From Alphaproteobacteria bacterium (GTDB lineage Bacteria > Pseudomonadota > Alphaproteobacteria > SMXS01), in the NCBI GenBank assembly GCA_016124315.1, contig WGNW01000010.1, forward strand, positions 26,628-90,627: a stretch of 64,000 bases of DNA, written 5' to 3'. The notes below the pieces were generated by a model. It did not search any database. It was not told the DNA's origin and was given only the letters and a program-made list of their open reading frames with translations. Positions 32,791-40,490 of this stretch are shown here, piece by piece; within the stretch, counting starts at the first letter, position 1, and each line of letters starts with the position of its first letter. Made by a program: the position numbers and the translations under genes.

Positions 32791-34377
32791 ATGGATGCGG
32801 CGACCGTGCAGGATGGCGCCCGGCTGGCGGCATCGATCTACCGTGCGCTCGTCGGGGAGCGCGCCAGCGACAAGTACAAGGCCCGCGAGATCGCCACCGC
32901 GCCCGGCAGCGGCGTCGATCGCGGCGCGCTGCGCGCGCTGCTCATGCAGGGAATCTCGGGCCCGTTCGCGGCCGGCAAGGAAGACGAGAACGAGGACGAG
33001 TCCATTCGGGCGACCCGGTCCTGGCTGGTGGGCGTGCTCGCCTGCCTCTCGCTGGGGGACGACGCCGCCACCGCCATGGCGGCCGCCCATGTGGAGAAGG
33101 AAGGCGAACCCTATCACTGGGCGCGCTACTGGGCGCTGGAAGGGCTGATCTTCTGCGGCAGCCCGGTGGTCGAGGAGGCTGCGCGCAAGGCGGCCGCCCA
33201 TCTGGCAGATCCGCTGGTATCGCTTCTCGCCGACGCTTTCCTCGCCTCGCGCGGCGACCGGAAGGCGCTTGCCAAGGTGCGCAAGGCGCTCGGATCAGAC
33301 GGCGACGAGACGTGGTTCGCGCTGCGTGCGCTCCGCATCGTTCCGCTGCAGGCCACGGTGCCGGCGCTTTGCGACATCGTCCGCGGCGGCGACTATTCGG
33401 ACGTCACGTATGACGCGGTCATGGCGCTGGGCCGGGTCCCAGCCGAGTGGAACCATGCGACCGCCGCCGCCCAGATCCTGTCGGCCGCCGTCGTCTCCAT
33501 GCAGGGCGCGCCCTGGAAGGACGGCATGCGCACCGGCGCGATCAACGGTCTGGGCAACCTGCGGGTCGAGAGTGCCGCGCCGCTGCTCGTCCAGGAGCTG
33601 GCCGACGACAATCCCGCCGTGGTCCGCGAGGCGGCCCGCGCGCTCGAGCGCATCCTCGGCCTGGGCGTCGCCGTCACGCGGGTGACCGAGGCGGCGGCGC
33701 GCTCGGACGACGGCGGGCTGATCGCGTATGGCCGGGCGCTGCGCTGGCTCGACCGCGACGCCGTCGCCGAGGAGCTGGAGGCGCTGATGGGCGTCGGCGC
33801 GCCGCGCCAGCAGGAAGCGGCCCGCGCGCTGCTCGCCGAGCTGGGCGGCGCCGTCGCGTTCCAGAAGCTGCGCGCGCGAGCCGACGTCATGAAGCAGTAC
33901 TCGGACGTGCTGGAAAAGGCCGAGGAGAAGATCCGCGAGCTGTTCGAAACCTCGGTACGCGAGGCTCAGCGCGGCTTCCACCTCGCCGTCGTCATGGATG
34001 TGACCGTGTTCTCCACGGGCGTGCTGCTGCTGCTGGGCAGCGCCTGCTACGCACTGCTGATGAAGGGCGACCTGAGCAGCTGGGCGGGCGTGGGCGTCGC
34101 CGGCGGGACCGGCGTGCTCGGCATCGTCTACGGCGTCCTGATCGCCAACCCGCGCAAGCAGGTGCGCGAGTCGGTCGATCATCTGATGCGGGTGAAGATG
34201 GTGTTCCTCGCCTATCTGCGCCGCCTGCACCAGGCCGACCAGGCCTATGCGCGCCGCCTGCTCGACGACCGGCCGGTGACGGTGGACGAGGTGCAGGGAT
34301 TTTCCGCCGCCGTCGGCACGATCATGGACCAGACCCTGGCCCAGCCGCTCAACGGCGAGCCGGCACCCGGCCGGTGA
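32791..34377 (+). CDS. HEAT-repeat protein with C-terminal two-helix membrane segment
   Basis: 528-aa protein with no named family that I can assign. Residues about 60-390 are alpha-helical repeats of HEAT/PBS-lyase type (for example TYDAVMALGRVPAEWNHATAAAQILSAAV, INGLGNLRVESAAPLLVQELADDNPAVVREAARALERI). A charged coiled segment (KAEEKIRELFETSVREAQRGF) leads into two transmembrane helices (VVMDVTVFSTGVLLLLGSACYALL; GVGVAGGTGVLGIVYGVLI) and a helical tail. The coil-2TM-tail part resembles the TRADD-N-associated membrane domain seen in bacterial conflict proteins; this is a by-eye similarity. Ribosome site GGGGGAGG. Alone, downstream of gshB by 88 bp. Confidence 0.8.
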   Translation: MDAATVQDGARLAASIYRALVGERASDKYKAREIATAPGSGVDRGALRALLMQGISGPFAAGKEDENEDESIRATRSWLVGVLACLSLGDDAATAMAAAHVEKEGEPYHWARYWALEGLIFCGSPVVEEAARKAAAHLADPLVSLLADAFLASRGDRKALAKVRKALGSDGDETWFALRALRIVPLQATVPALCDIVRGGDYSDVTYDAVMALGRVPAEWNHATAAAQILSAAVVSMQGAPWKDGMRTGAINGLGNLRVESAAPLLVQELADDNPAVVREAARALERILGLGVAVTRVTEAAARSDDGGLIAYGRALRWLDRDAVAEELEALMGVGAPRQQEAARALLAELGGAVAFQKLRARADVMKQYSDVLEKAEEKIRELFETSVREAQRGFHLAVVMDVTVFSTGVLLLLGSACYALLMKGDLSSWAGVGVAGGTGVLGIVYGVLIANPRKQVRESVDHLMRVKMVFLAYLRRLHQADQAYARRLLDDRPVTVDEVQGFSAAVGTIMDQTLAQPLNGEPAPGR

Positions 34378-34498
34378 CGAACAAAGCCCGCTGACCGATT
34401 GGCGCGTTCACGCCGGGCCGCGATGGAACCGGACCCCTGCGAATTCCGTTGCTGTTTCGCCAAAACAACCCAATATCTTGTAGCTGAGGAGCGCGGCG

Positions 34499-35200
34499 AT
34501 GGACCTGAGTGGGGTGTTCGACAATTCCGGCAGCGTGCAGGGTCCGACCTACGCGGACCTGCACCGGGAGTTCCAGTCGGCATTCTCCTACCGCCCCGAA
34601 GCGCTTCCCCAGGACGACCTGCCCGATGGCCGCGGCCACACGGTGCTGGTGGTGCCCGGCCTGCTCACCAACGACAATTTCACCACCGACCTTCGGACCT
34701 TCCTCGAGGGCTGCAACTACCGCGCCGAGGGCTGGGCGCTGGGCGTGAACTGGGGCCCGACGCCGCGCCTCGTGGGCGGCCTGGCCGACCGGCTGGCCGA
34801 ACTCAACGAACGCGAGGGCGGCCCGGTGAGCGTGGTGGGCGTCAGCATGGGCGGCGTGCTGGTGCGCAACCTGGCCCACGACTTCCCCGACCGCATCCGC
34901 CGCCTCGCCACCATCTGCAGCCCGGTGCGCTTTCCCACCGCCTCGTCCCTCGAGCCGGTGGTGCGGCTGCTGTCGCCGTTCTACGCCCCCGACCTGTCGG
35001 CGGCGCGCTACGCCCTGCCGCTGCCGGTGCCGACCATGGCGGTCTACACCCGCGACGACGGCCTGATCGCCTGGGAGACGTGCAAGGGCGCCGAGAGCGA
35101 CTGCCACGAGGTGGAGGTGGAGGGCGGCCACGTCACCATCTGCCGCAATCCCCAGGTGCAGCTCGCCGTGGCCGACTGGCTCGGCCGCGACCTTCCCTGA
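34499..35200 (+). CDS. Alpha/beta hydrolase
   Basis: 233-aa hydrolase of the lipase/esterase superfamily. HTVLVVPGLLTNDNFTTDLRTFLEG holds the oxyanion loop, GVSMGGVLVRNLAHDFPDRI the nucleophilic Ser, YTRDDGLIAW the Asp and EGGHVTICRNPQV the His. The LLTNDN motif and length are those of a small intracellular group often annotated as alpha/beta hydrolase without substrate. No signal peptide. Upstream GAGGAG site. Followed 19 bp later by the DUF2267 gene. Confidence 0.88.
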   Translation: MDLSGVFDNSGSVQGPTYADLHREFQSAFSYRPEALPQDDLPDGRGHTVLVVPGLLTNDNFTTDLRTFLEGCNYRAEGWALGVNWGPTPRLVGGLADRLAELNEREGGPVSVVGVSMGGVLVRNLAHDFPDRIRRLATICSPVRFPTASSLEPVVRLLSPFYAPDLSAARYALPLPVPTMAVYTRDDGLIAWETCKGAESDCHEVEVEGGHVTICRNPQVQLAVADWLGRDLP

Positions 35201-35219
35201 CGCCGGCGAGGGCGCGCCC

Positions 35220-35690
35220 GTGACCCAGCCCGCCGAGGTCGAGTACGCCTCCCAGGACTACCAGGACTGGCTGGCCGACCTGAAGGCGACCGCCCTGCTG
35301 CAGACCCACAACCAGGCCCAGGCGATCATGCGCGGCGTGTTCCAGGAGTTGCGCCGCCACATGGGCACGGAGGCAGTGCTCGGATTCGCCGATTCCCTGC
35401 CGCCGCTGCCCCGCGGCATCTTCCTGGAGAAGTGGCGGCCGGCGCCGCCGGCGCCGCTCGCCTCGGCCGGCGACTTCGCCGCGTCCCTCGCGGCGCACCT
35501 GGCGCCGCACGTGATCCCGCCGGAGTCGGCGGCGGCGGACGTCTTCGCCGTGCTCGCCCGCCACGCCGGCCCGGCGCGCGCGGCGGCCATGGCCGCCGCC
35601 CTGCCGGCGGCGCTGCTGCCGCTCTGGCCGCCCCAGGTGCCGCGCTCGCCGCCGCCGCCCTCATACATGCGCAAGGGCGCCGCCGACTGA
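35220..35690 (+). CDS. DUF2267-like protein
   Basis: 156-aa protein with GTG start. The central LLQTHNQAQAIMRGVFQELRRHMGTEAVLGFADSLPPLPRGIFLEKWRP matches the DUF2267 pattern (helical domain with LP-x-x-x-RG-x-x-x-x-W). A Pro/Ala-rich tail follows. Function unknown. Co-oriented and probably co-transcribed with the alpha/beta hydrolase. Family call by eye, moderate. Confidence 0.72.
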   Translation: MTQPAEVEYASQDYQDWLADLKATALLQTHNQAQAIMRGVFQELRRHMGTEAVLGFADSLPPLPRGIFLEKWRPAPPAPLASAGDFAASLAAHLAPHVIPPESAAADVFAVLARHAGPARAAAMAAALPAALLPLWPPQVPRSPPPPSYMRKGAAD

Positions 35691-35751
35691 CTCGTGCCGG
35701 CCGTGCCGAGCGGCTATGCTGCCCGCCTGTTCACCGGGGAGGGAGACGACC

Positions 35752-36561
35752 GTGAGACCGTTGGCGCTGCACCAGATCACCGCAATGGAAGCCTCGCCGC
35801 CCGACCTGCTGTCGATCGCGGCGGAGGTCGGATGCGCCAACGCCTGCGTGTTCGTGCATCTGCCGACTCCGAACGTGCCCTTCCCCGCCGTCACCCGCGC
35901 CATGCTGGGGGAGATGCGCGCCCGCATGGCCGACACCGGCGTCGGCGTGAGCAACATCGAGTATTTCCCGTTGATGGCCGACACCGACGTGGCCGACTTC
36001 CGCGCCGCCCTCGACCTGGGCGCCGAGCTCTCCGCCCACCGGCTGGTGACCCACATCCACGACCCGGACGACATGCGCGCCGCGGCGAGGCTGGCGGCGC
36101 TGGCCGACCTGGCCGCCGAGCGCGGCCTCGACGTCGGCCTGGAGTTCATGGGCCTGACGCCGGCATGCAACTCCATCGCCCGCGCCGTGCGCTTCGTCGA
36201 GCTGGCCGCCCGGCCCAATGTCGGCATCGCCGTCGACTGCCTGCACGTGGTGCGCACCGGCGGCACGGCAGAGCAGCTGGCCGCCGTGCCCGCCGAGCTG
36301 TTCAGCTACGGCCAGCTCTGCGACGGCCCGGACATGTCGGTGCAGGCCGACTACCTGCCCGAGGCGATGGACCGCATGGTCCCCGGCGACGGCGTGTTCC
36401 CGATCCGCGCCCTGGTGGAGGCGACGCCCGCCGCCGTGCCCTTCGACGTGGAGGTGCCGTCGCTCACTGGCCAGCAGGCGGGCGTCCCGGCCCTGGAGCG
36501 CGCCAGGAAGGCCGCCGAGGCCGGCCGCAGGATTCTCGACGCGGCCAGGCCGACGCGGTAG
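35752..36561 (+). CDS. Xylose isomerase-like TIM-barrel protein (sugar phosphate isomerase/epimerase family)
   Basis: 269-aa metal-dependent TIM barrel. Ligand-bearing strands are visible: HRLVTHIHDPDDMRA, GLDVGLEFMGLTPACN (Glu), VGIAVDCLHVVRTGG (Asp, His) and PFDVEVPSLTGQ (Glu). Start GTG 35752 (VRPLALHQITAME) is preceded by GGGGAGGGAG; the track begins earlier at an ATG lacking a site. Acts probably on a small cyclic acid or sugar derivative; family contains isomerases, epimerases and dehydratases. Alone, followed by a family 2 repeat and comM. Confidence 0.88.
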   Translation: MRPLALHQITAMEASPPDLLSIAAEVGCANACVFVHLPTPNVPFPAVTRAMLGEMRARMADTGVGVSNIEYFPLMADTDVADFRAALDLGAELSAHRLVTHIHDPDDMRAAARLAALADLAAERGLDVGLEFMGLTPACNSIARAVRFVELAARPNVGIAVDCLHVVRTGGTAEQLAAVPAELFSYGQLCDGPDMSVQADYLPEAMDRMVPGDGVFPIRALVEATPAAVPFDVEVPSLTGQQAGVPALERARKAAEAGRRILDAARPTR

Positions 36562-36579
36562 GCGGTCCCACTTTCCTGG

Positions 36580-36607
36580 TCGTGCCCGGCTTGTCCGGGT
36601 ATGACGT
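36580..36607. repeat. Intergenic repeat, family 2, diverged copy
   Basis: CGTGCCCGGCTTGTCCGGGTATGACG resembles the 17386 element in layout (dyad CCCGG-CTTGT-CCGGG) with substitutions. Confidence 0.55.
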
Positions 36608-36695
36608 CGAGAGAGGGTTCAGGCACCTCAGTCGTTGCGTTCCCCCTTCGTACCCGTAAGATGGCTGGCGGATTAAGCCGGCGTTCCGGGGACGC

Positions 36696-37625
36696 ATGAC
36701 CGCTCATATCAGCACCGTCGCATTCTTCGGCATCGAGGCGAGGCTGGTGGACGTGCAGGTGCAGATGACCGGCGGCGCCGTCGCCTTCAACCTGGTGGGC
36801 CTGCCCGACAAGGCGGTGGCCGAATCCCGCGAGCGGGTGCGCGGCGCGCTTTCCGCCATCGGCCTGTCGCTGCCGCCCAAGCGCATCACCGTCAACCTGG
36901 CGCCGGCCGACCTGCCCAAGGAGGGCAGCCATTTCGACCCGCCGATCGCGCTGGGCATGCTGGCGGCCATGGGCGTGCTGCCGTCGGACGTGGCCGACCG
37001 CTACTGCGTGCTGGGCGAGCTGGGCCTCGACGGCTCGATCGCCGCCGTCTCCGGCGTGCTGCTGGCGGCGCTGAAGGCGGGCGACGAGGGCCTTGGGCTG
37101 ATCTGCCCCGCCGCCTGCGGCGCCGAGGCGGCCTGGGTCGGCACCGTCGACGTGGTGGCGGCGCCCAACCTCATCGCGCTGGTCAACCACCTCAAGGGCG
37201 CCCAGGTGCTGGCCGCGCCCGAGCCGCGCATCGCCGAGGGCCCGAACGACGCGCCCGACCTGCGCGACATCAAGGGCCAGGAGGCCGCCAAGCGGGCGCT
37301 GGAGGTGGCGGCGGCCGGCGGCCACAATTTGCTGATGGTCGGCCCGCCCGGCTCCGGCAAGTCCATGCTGGCGGCGCGCCTGCCCGGCCTGCTGCCGCCG
37401 CTGTCGCCGGCCGAGGCGCTGGAGGTCTCGATGATCGCCTCGGTGGCCGGCCAGCTCGACGGCGGGCGCATCTCGCGGCTGCGGCCCTACCGGGCGCCGC
37501 ACCATTCCGCCTCCATGCCGGCGCTGGTGGGCGGCGGGCTCAGGGCCAGGCCGGGCGAGGTGTCGCTGGCGCACAACGGCGTGCTGTTCCTCGACGAGCT
37601 GCCCGAGTTCCCCGGCATTATGTAG
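36696..37625 (+). pseudogene. comM: comM/yifB 5' part, split by transposon
   Basis: N-terminal 306 codons of a Mg-chelatase-like AAA+ helicase (ComM/YifB), which aids branch migration of heterologous DNA during transformation. FFGIEARLVDVQVQMTGG, FNLVGLPDKAVAESRERVRGAL, Walker A VGPPGSGKSMLAARLPGLLPP, and Walker B reaching VLFLDELPEFP. After codon 306 the frame enters the transposon and stops at GIM-TAG. The 3' remainder is at 44006-44611. Joining 36696-37612 with 44014-44611 gives exactly 505 codons (504 aa plus stop), a normal ComM length, so the gene was intact before insertion. Confidence 0.97.
37605..37612. repeat. Target-site duplication GAGTTCCC, left copy
   Basis: Eight bases of comM immediately left of the transposon; the same eight bases follow its right end at 44006-44013. 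Eight-bp duplication fits IS1595-family transposition. Confidence 0.95.
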
Positions 37626-37640
37626 CAAGCACACCAAGCC
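37613..37640 (+). repeat. Left terminal inverted repeat of IS1595-family transposon
   Basis: 28 bp beginning CGGCATTATGTAGCAA. It matches the inverted right end at 43978-44005 at 27 of 28 positions (the 17th base differs). Confidence 0.95.
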
Positions 37641-37680
37641 TCGGGCACCCTGATTCTGGCAGAAAGCCTAGAATCCGGCC

Positions 37681-38115
37681 ATGGAAAACGAACACGTACT
37701 CTCGGGCCTGATGAAGAAGCGGGCCGAACTCGCGGGGCAGATAGAGCACACCCAGCGCCAGTTGCAGCAGCTCGTCATGGACCTGGACCACATTGACCAC
37801 GCCATCAGGATCATAGACCCGCAGGCCGATGTGTCATTGGTGAAGCCGCGCCAGTACCCGGCACGCCACGCGGCCTACAAGGGTGAGATGCAGCGGCATG
37901 TGCTGCACTGCCTCCGCAACGCCTCAGAGCCGGTTACGTCGCTCGACATTGCCCGCTCAGTGGCATCCTCGCGCGGGATGGACCAAAACGACCAGCGGGC
38001 CATTGTGCTGCTCAGGAAGCGCGTGGGCGCCTGCCTCTACAAGCTGGTAGCCAAGGGCTTCGTGCGGGAGGTGCCGCAGCCGGGGGAGTACAAGGGGTGG
38101 GAGTTGGTGCGGTAA
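37681..38115 (+). CDS. Transposon cargo: coiled-coil plus winged-helix-like protein
   Basis: 144 aa. The N-terminal half is a coiled coil (LMKKRAELAGQIEHTQRQLQQLVMDLDHIDHAIRII); the C-terminal half reads like a winged helix (MQRHVLHCLRNASEPVTSLDIARSVASSRGMDQNDQRAIVLLRKRVGACLYKLVAKGFVREV). Probably DNA-binding and possibly a regulator or accessory factor of the element. No named family. First gene inside the left end; weak ribosome site. Confidence 0.72.
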   Translation: MENEHVLSGLMKKRAELAGQIEHTQRQLQQLVMDLDHIDHAIRIIDPQADVSLVKPRQYPARHAAYKGEMQRHVLHCLRNASEPVTSLDIARSVASSRGMDQNDQRAIVLLRKRVGACLYKLVAKGFVREVPQPGEYKGWELVR

Positions 38116-38133
38116 CACCAACTCCCCAAAGCC

Positions 38134-38919
38134 CTAGATCATCTTAGGCTTGCGGTCCTGCTGGTCCGCCATGATGGCCTTCTTGATGAAGGCCGCGCTG
38201 CGCTTCGTTGCGCGTTCGCACGCAACATTGCCACGCGGGTCTTCATCGTTGATGCGCTGCTTGGCCAGGACTTCGGCCGCCATGACGAACACCAGTTCGT
38301 CCGTGGTCAGCTTGTCACGCAGGTTGCCGGATTTTGGCACGCCGAGTCTGGCCCTAAGCTGCTTTGCGGTACCACCGAGCACTTCCGTGTAAACGGCGTT
38401 CGTGCAGTTGCCATAGCCGAAGCGCTCGACTTCGTGCTTAGACAGCACTTGCGTGTACTCGTTGCGCTTCACCCGACCGAGTGCCCGAGTTGCTGCCCAC
38501 TCGTTACCCTCGTCCGTTGCCCGTTCGAGGATTTCGTCCGCCAAGGTCGGGTCGCCTGCGCGGTAGCGCAGCCAGACCTGTTTCATCTCGATGGCGAGCT
38601 TGGGGCTCAAATAGGCAGCGTAGGATGCGGCGATCAGTGCATGACCATACGTACCGATGGCACTGGTGTAATACACTGGTTTCATTGTCATTTTCGCGCC
38701 CTTGTGGGATTTTCCCACAACCCTTTCATGGACGGCGATAATGAAGTTTACTGCAGTGTCCAAGCGACCCCATTGAGCTGGGCGCTTGTTATTTGGTTTA
38801 CCTGCTGCCTGATAGATGTCGCTCAGATTGACGAGGCCGTTCTCGTCCTCACGGATGGTTTTTCCACGGAGAACGAAAGGTGAATTTCCCTTCGGAGAAG
38901 GGGCCTTAGGTGAGGTCAT
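38134..38919 (-). CDS. Transposon cargo: KilA-N domain protein
   Basis: 261 aa from MTSPKAPSPKG, the start with AAGGA nine bases upstream (a longer 281-aa start at 38979 is possible). KilA-N features: IREDENGLVNLSDIYQAAGKPNNKRPAQWGRL, then TYGHALIAASYAAYLSPKLAIEMKQVWLRYRAGD, a phage-type DNA-binding domain usual in temperate phages and their hosts. The C-terminal part (TEVLGGTAKQLRARLGVPKSGNLRDKLTTDELVFVMAAEVLAKQRI) recurs in mobile-element KilA-N proteins. Convergent with the winged-helix gene (18 bp apart). Likely a regulator or anti-invader factor of the element. Confidence 0.85.
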   Translation of the reverse strand: MTSPKAPSPKGNSPFVLRGKTIREDENGLVNLSDIYQAAGKPNNKRPAQWGRLDTAVNFIIAVHERVVGKSHKGAKMTMKPVYYTSAIGTYGHALIAASYAAYLSPKLAIEMKQVWLRYRAGDPTLADEILERATDEGNEWAATRALGRVKRNEYTQVLSKHEVERFGYGNCTNAVYTEVLGGTAKQLRARLGVPKSGNLRDKLTTDELVFVMAAEVLAKQRINDEDPRGNVACERATKRSAAFIKKAIMADQQDRKPKMI

Positions 38920-39046
38920 TGATGCGAATCCTTGTTTCGCGGTTGCAACAAACTGCCGCCTTGACAAGGATTCAGCCACCCTGTATGCATGGCTTCGTTA
39001 TTCGGATCCTTGGCGGCGCACACTGCCCGGATTTGCGAAATGGAAG

Positions 39047-39068
39047 GCCGGATGTGGGGACATCCGGC
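39047..39068 (+). terminator. Intrinsic-terminator-like hairpin upstream of KilA-N gene
   Basis: GCCGGATGT-GGGG-ACATCCGGC followed by TTTTC, a perfect 9-bp stem, with an outer TGCGAAA/TTTCGCA stem around it. No + strand gene ends before it, so it may terminate an unannotated small transcript that starts near 38940. Confidence 0.6.
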
Positions 39069-39139
39069 TTTTCGCATTTCTGGGCACTGAGTCTTATAGC
39101 GTGCCACCCGTATTGTTGTCTACCGGTGCGCCCAAAAGC

Positions 39140-39147
39140 CTCTACTA
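39140..39147. repeat. Target-site duplication CTCTACTA of nested element, left copy
   Basis: Same eight bases as 41641-41648 on the other side of the nested element. Confidence 0.93.
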
Positions 39148-39182
39148 GGTGCTGTCCTAATTCGGACACCCGGCCCCTCAAA

Positions 39183-40079
39183 TTAGGACAACCCGCCGTC
39201 GATTACCCAGAAGCCGCCGACCTGGCGCGAGGGCGGGGTGTTCGGCAACTCGCCATTCACCGCAGCGTCGACCAGCTCGCCAATCGTCCAGATATGATCG
39301 GTCACGCCTAGCTGCATTGCCGGGGTGACGCGCAGGCTTTCGTGCACCCGGCAGAAATTGTAGTGCGCGACGAACAGGGCAATCGCGGCCTTGTGGTTCT
39401 CCAGCTTCTTGCTGAAGCCATTCGTCAACCGGGTCAGCCGTCGAGATTGCATACGCATGGTCAAGTTGCTGCGCTCGACGTAGCTGGTGCTGACGTTCAT
39501 GCCTACCGGAAAGCCCCGCACCCGGCGCTTGGATACGCCTACTACGACACCGGGGGAGTACCGCCGGGCCGCATTTACCGGCGGCTCGCCTACATACTTC
39601 TTCACGATCTGGCCATAGTGGCAGTCGTCGCCGAACGCGTATTCGATGGCCTGCTCGTAAGCCGGGAAAGCGTCGGTGCTGATCTGCGGTACGTTGGTGA
39701 TCCGGTGGCGCAGGTCGTAAATGAACGTCTGCGTCGTCTCCATGGTGCGCTTGCCAACCTCGTAGGAGAGGATCGCCTTACTGATCGCGTCCAGGGCGGT
39801 GAAGATGTACTGGTCGCCCTTATCCTCGCCATCGGCCGTCGTGAGCCGCTTCTGCTTCTTGCCCACGTAGGACCAGATTTCATCGACCTCGATCAGGTCG
39901 ACATGCAGGTTGCGGAACATGGCGTCGTGCAGGCGGCGGCAGCCTTCGCCGACGCGCACGCCCAGGCGCATGATGGTGTCACGGTGAATGCTGGTGAGCC
40001 GTTCAGTGGATCGGATGCTGCACCCTTCGGTTAGGGCGCTGATAGCAGCGATCTGATGCTCGCGCGGCAGGATGTTCAT
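39183..40079 (-). CDS. IS1-family-like transposase
   Basis: 298-aa DDE transposase. The N-terminal AAISALTEGCSIRSTERLTSIHRDTIMRLGVRVGEGC is the HTH, VDLIEVDEIWSYVGKKQKR carries the first acid, ISTDAFPAYEQAIEYAF the second, and the C-terminal STSYVERSNLTMRMQSRRLTRLTNGFSKKLENHKAAIALFVAHYNFCRVHESLRVTPAMQLGVTDHIW is typical of the proteins labelled IS1 family in alphaproteobacteria. Its stop lies 35 bp from the left end of the nested element. It looks intact. Confidence 0.93.
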   Translation of the reverse strand: MNILPREHQIAAISALTEGCSIRSTERLTSIHRDTIMRLGVRVGEGCRRLHDAMFRNLHVDLIEVDEIWSYVGKKQKRLTTADGEDKGDQYIFTALDAISKAILSYEVGKRTMETTQTFIYDLRHRITNVPQISTDAFPAYEQAIEYAFGDDCHYGQIVKKYVGEPPVNAARRYSPGVVVGVSKRRVRGFPVGMNVSTSYVERSNLTMRMQSRRLTRLTNGFSKKLENHKAAIALFVAHYNFCRVHESLRVTPAMQLGVTDHIWTIGELVDAAVNGELPNTPPSRQVGGFWVIDGGLS

Positions 40080-40176
40080 AGGAACCCCCTCATCTTGAAG
40101 GGATGGCCCGCCGAGCGTATATTGGGCTTGGCGATCTTACGCAGGGGACCATCCCTGAGTTGGATCAAGGGGCCGG

Positions 40177-40194
40177 GGGTTGTTAGCGCAACCC
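40177..40194 (-). terminator. Hairpin just 3' of the tRNA-like sequence
   Basis: GGGTTG-N6-CAACCC, 18 bp downstream of the tRNA-like CCA end on the minus strand. Could stop its transcript, although no T-run follows. Confidence 0.35.
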
Positions 40195-40211
40195 TCGACC
40201 CCACCGAGTTC

Positions 40212-40286
40212 TGGTTCCCCGACCAGGATTCGGACCTGGACCTCGCCGACTGTAAACCGCGCGTCCTACCGTTAGACTACCGGGGA
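40212..40286 (-). tRNA. tRNA-like gene, anticodon apparently TAC; possibly degenerate
   Basis: 75 nt folding as tRNA: acceptor TCCCCGG paired with TCGGGGA (one G-T), then A plus encoded CCA; D arm GTCT-AACGGTA-GGAC; T arm CCAGG-TCCGAAT-CCTGG. The anticodon loop would be TTTACAG (TAC, Val) but its stem CGCGG/TCGGC pairs at only the inner three positions, and the T loop has C where the invariant T55 is expected. An 8-nt loop gives a different but still mismatched stem. Lies between the transposase and cargo gene of the nested element. Real tRNA or decayed copy undecided; isotype uncertain. Confidence 0.55.
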
Positions 40287-40303
40287 AACTTAGAGCCAAT
40301 TCC

Positions 40304-40349
40304 AAGAGCCGCTGCCTTTTCCTTCGTGGGGATCGAGGCAGCGGCTCTT
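40304..40349. other. Strong 13-bp hairpin beside the tRNA-like sequence
   Basis: AAGAGCCGCTGCC and GGCAGCGGCTCTT form a perfect 13-bp stem with a 20-nt loop, 18 bp upstream (5') of the tRNA-like sequence on the minus strand. It could be a processing structure, an attenuator or a terminator of plus-strand transcription (CTCTTTCC follows). Confidence 0.5.
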
Positions 40350-40490
40350 TCCATAATCCTGGTCCCTTCCGCGTCGGCTAGCCGCGTTGGAACTCGCACC
40401 CTCCTGACCATCTACCTTTCTCCGTGCTGCCTGGGACCGATTATAGTGGCCTTATCCGGTGGTTCAAGTTAAAAATCGCACAAGGAGATA

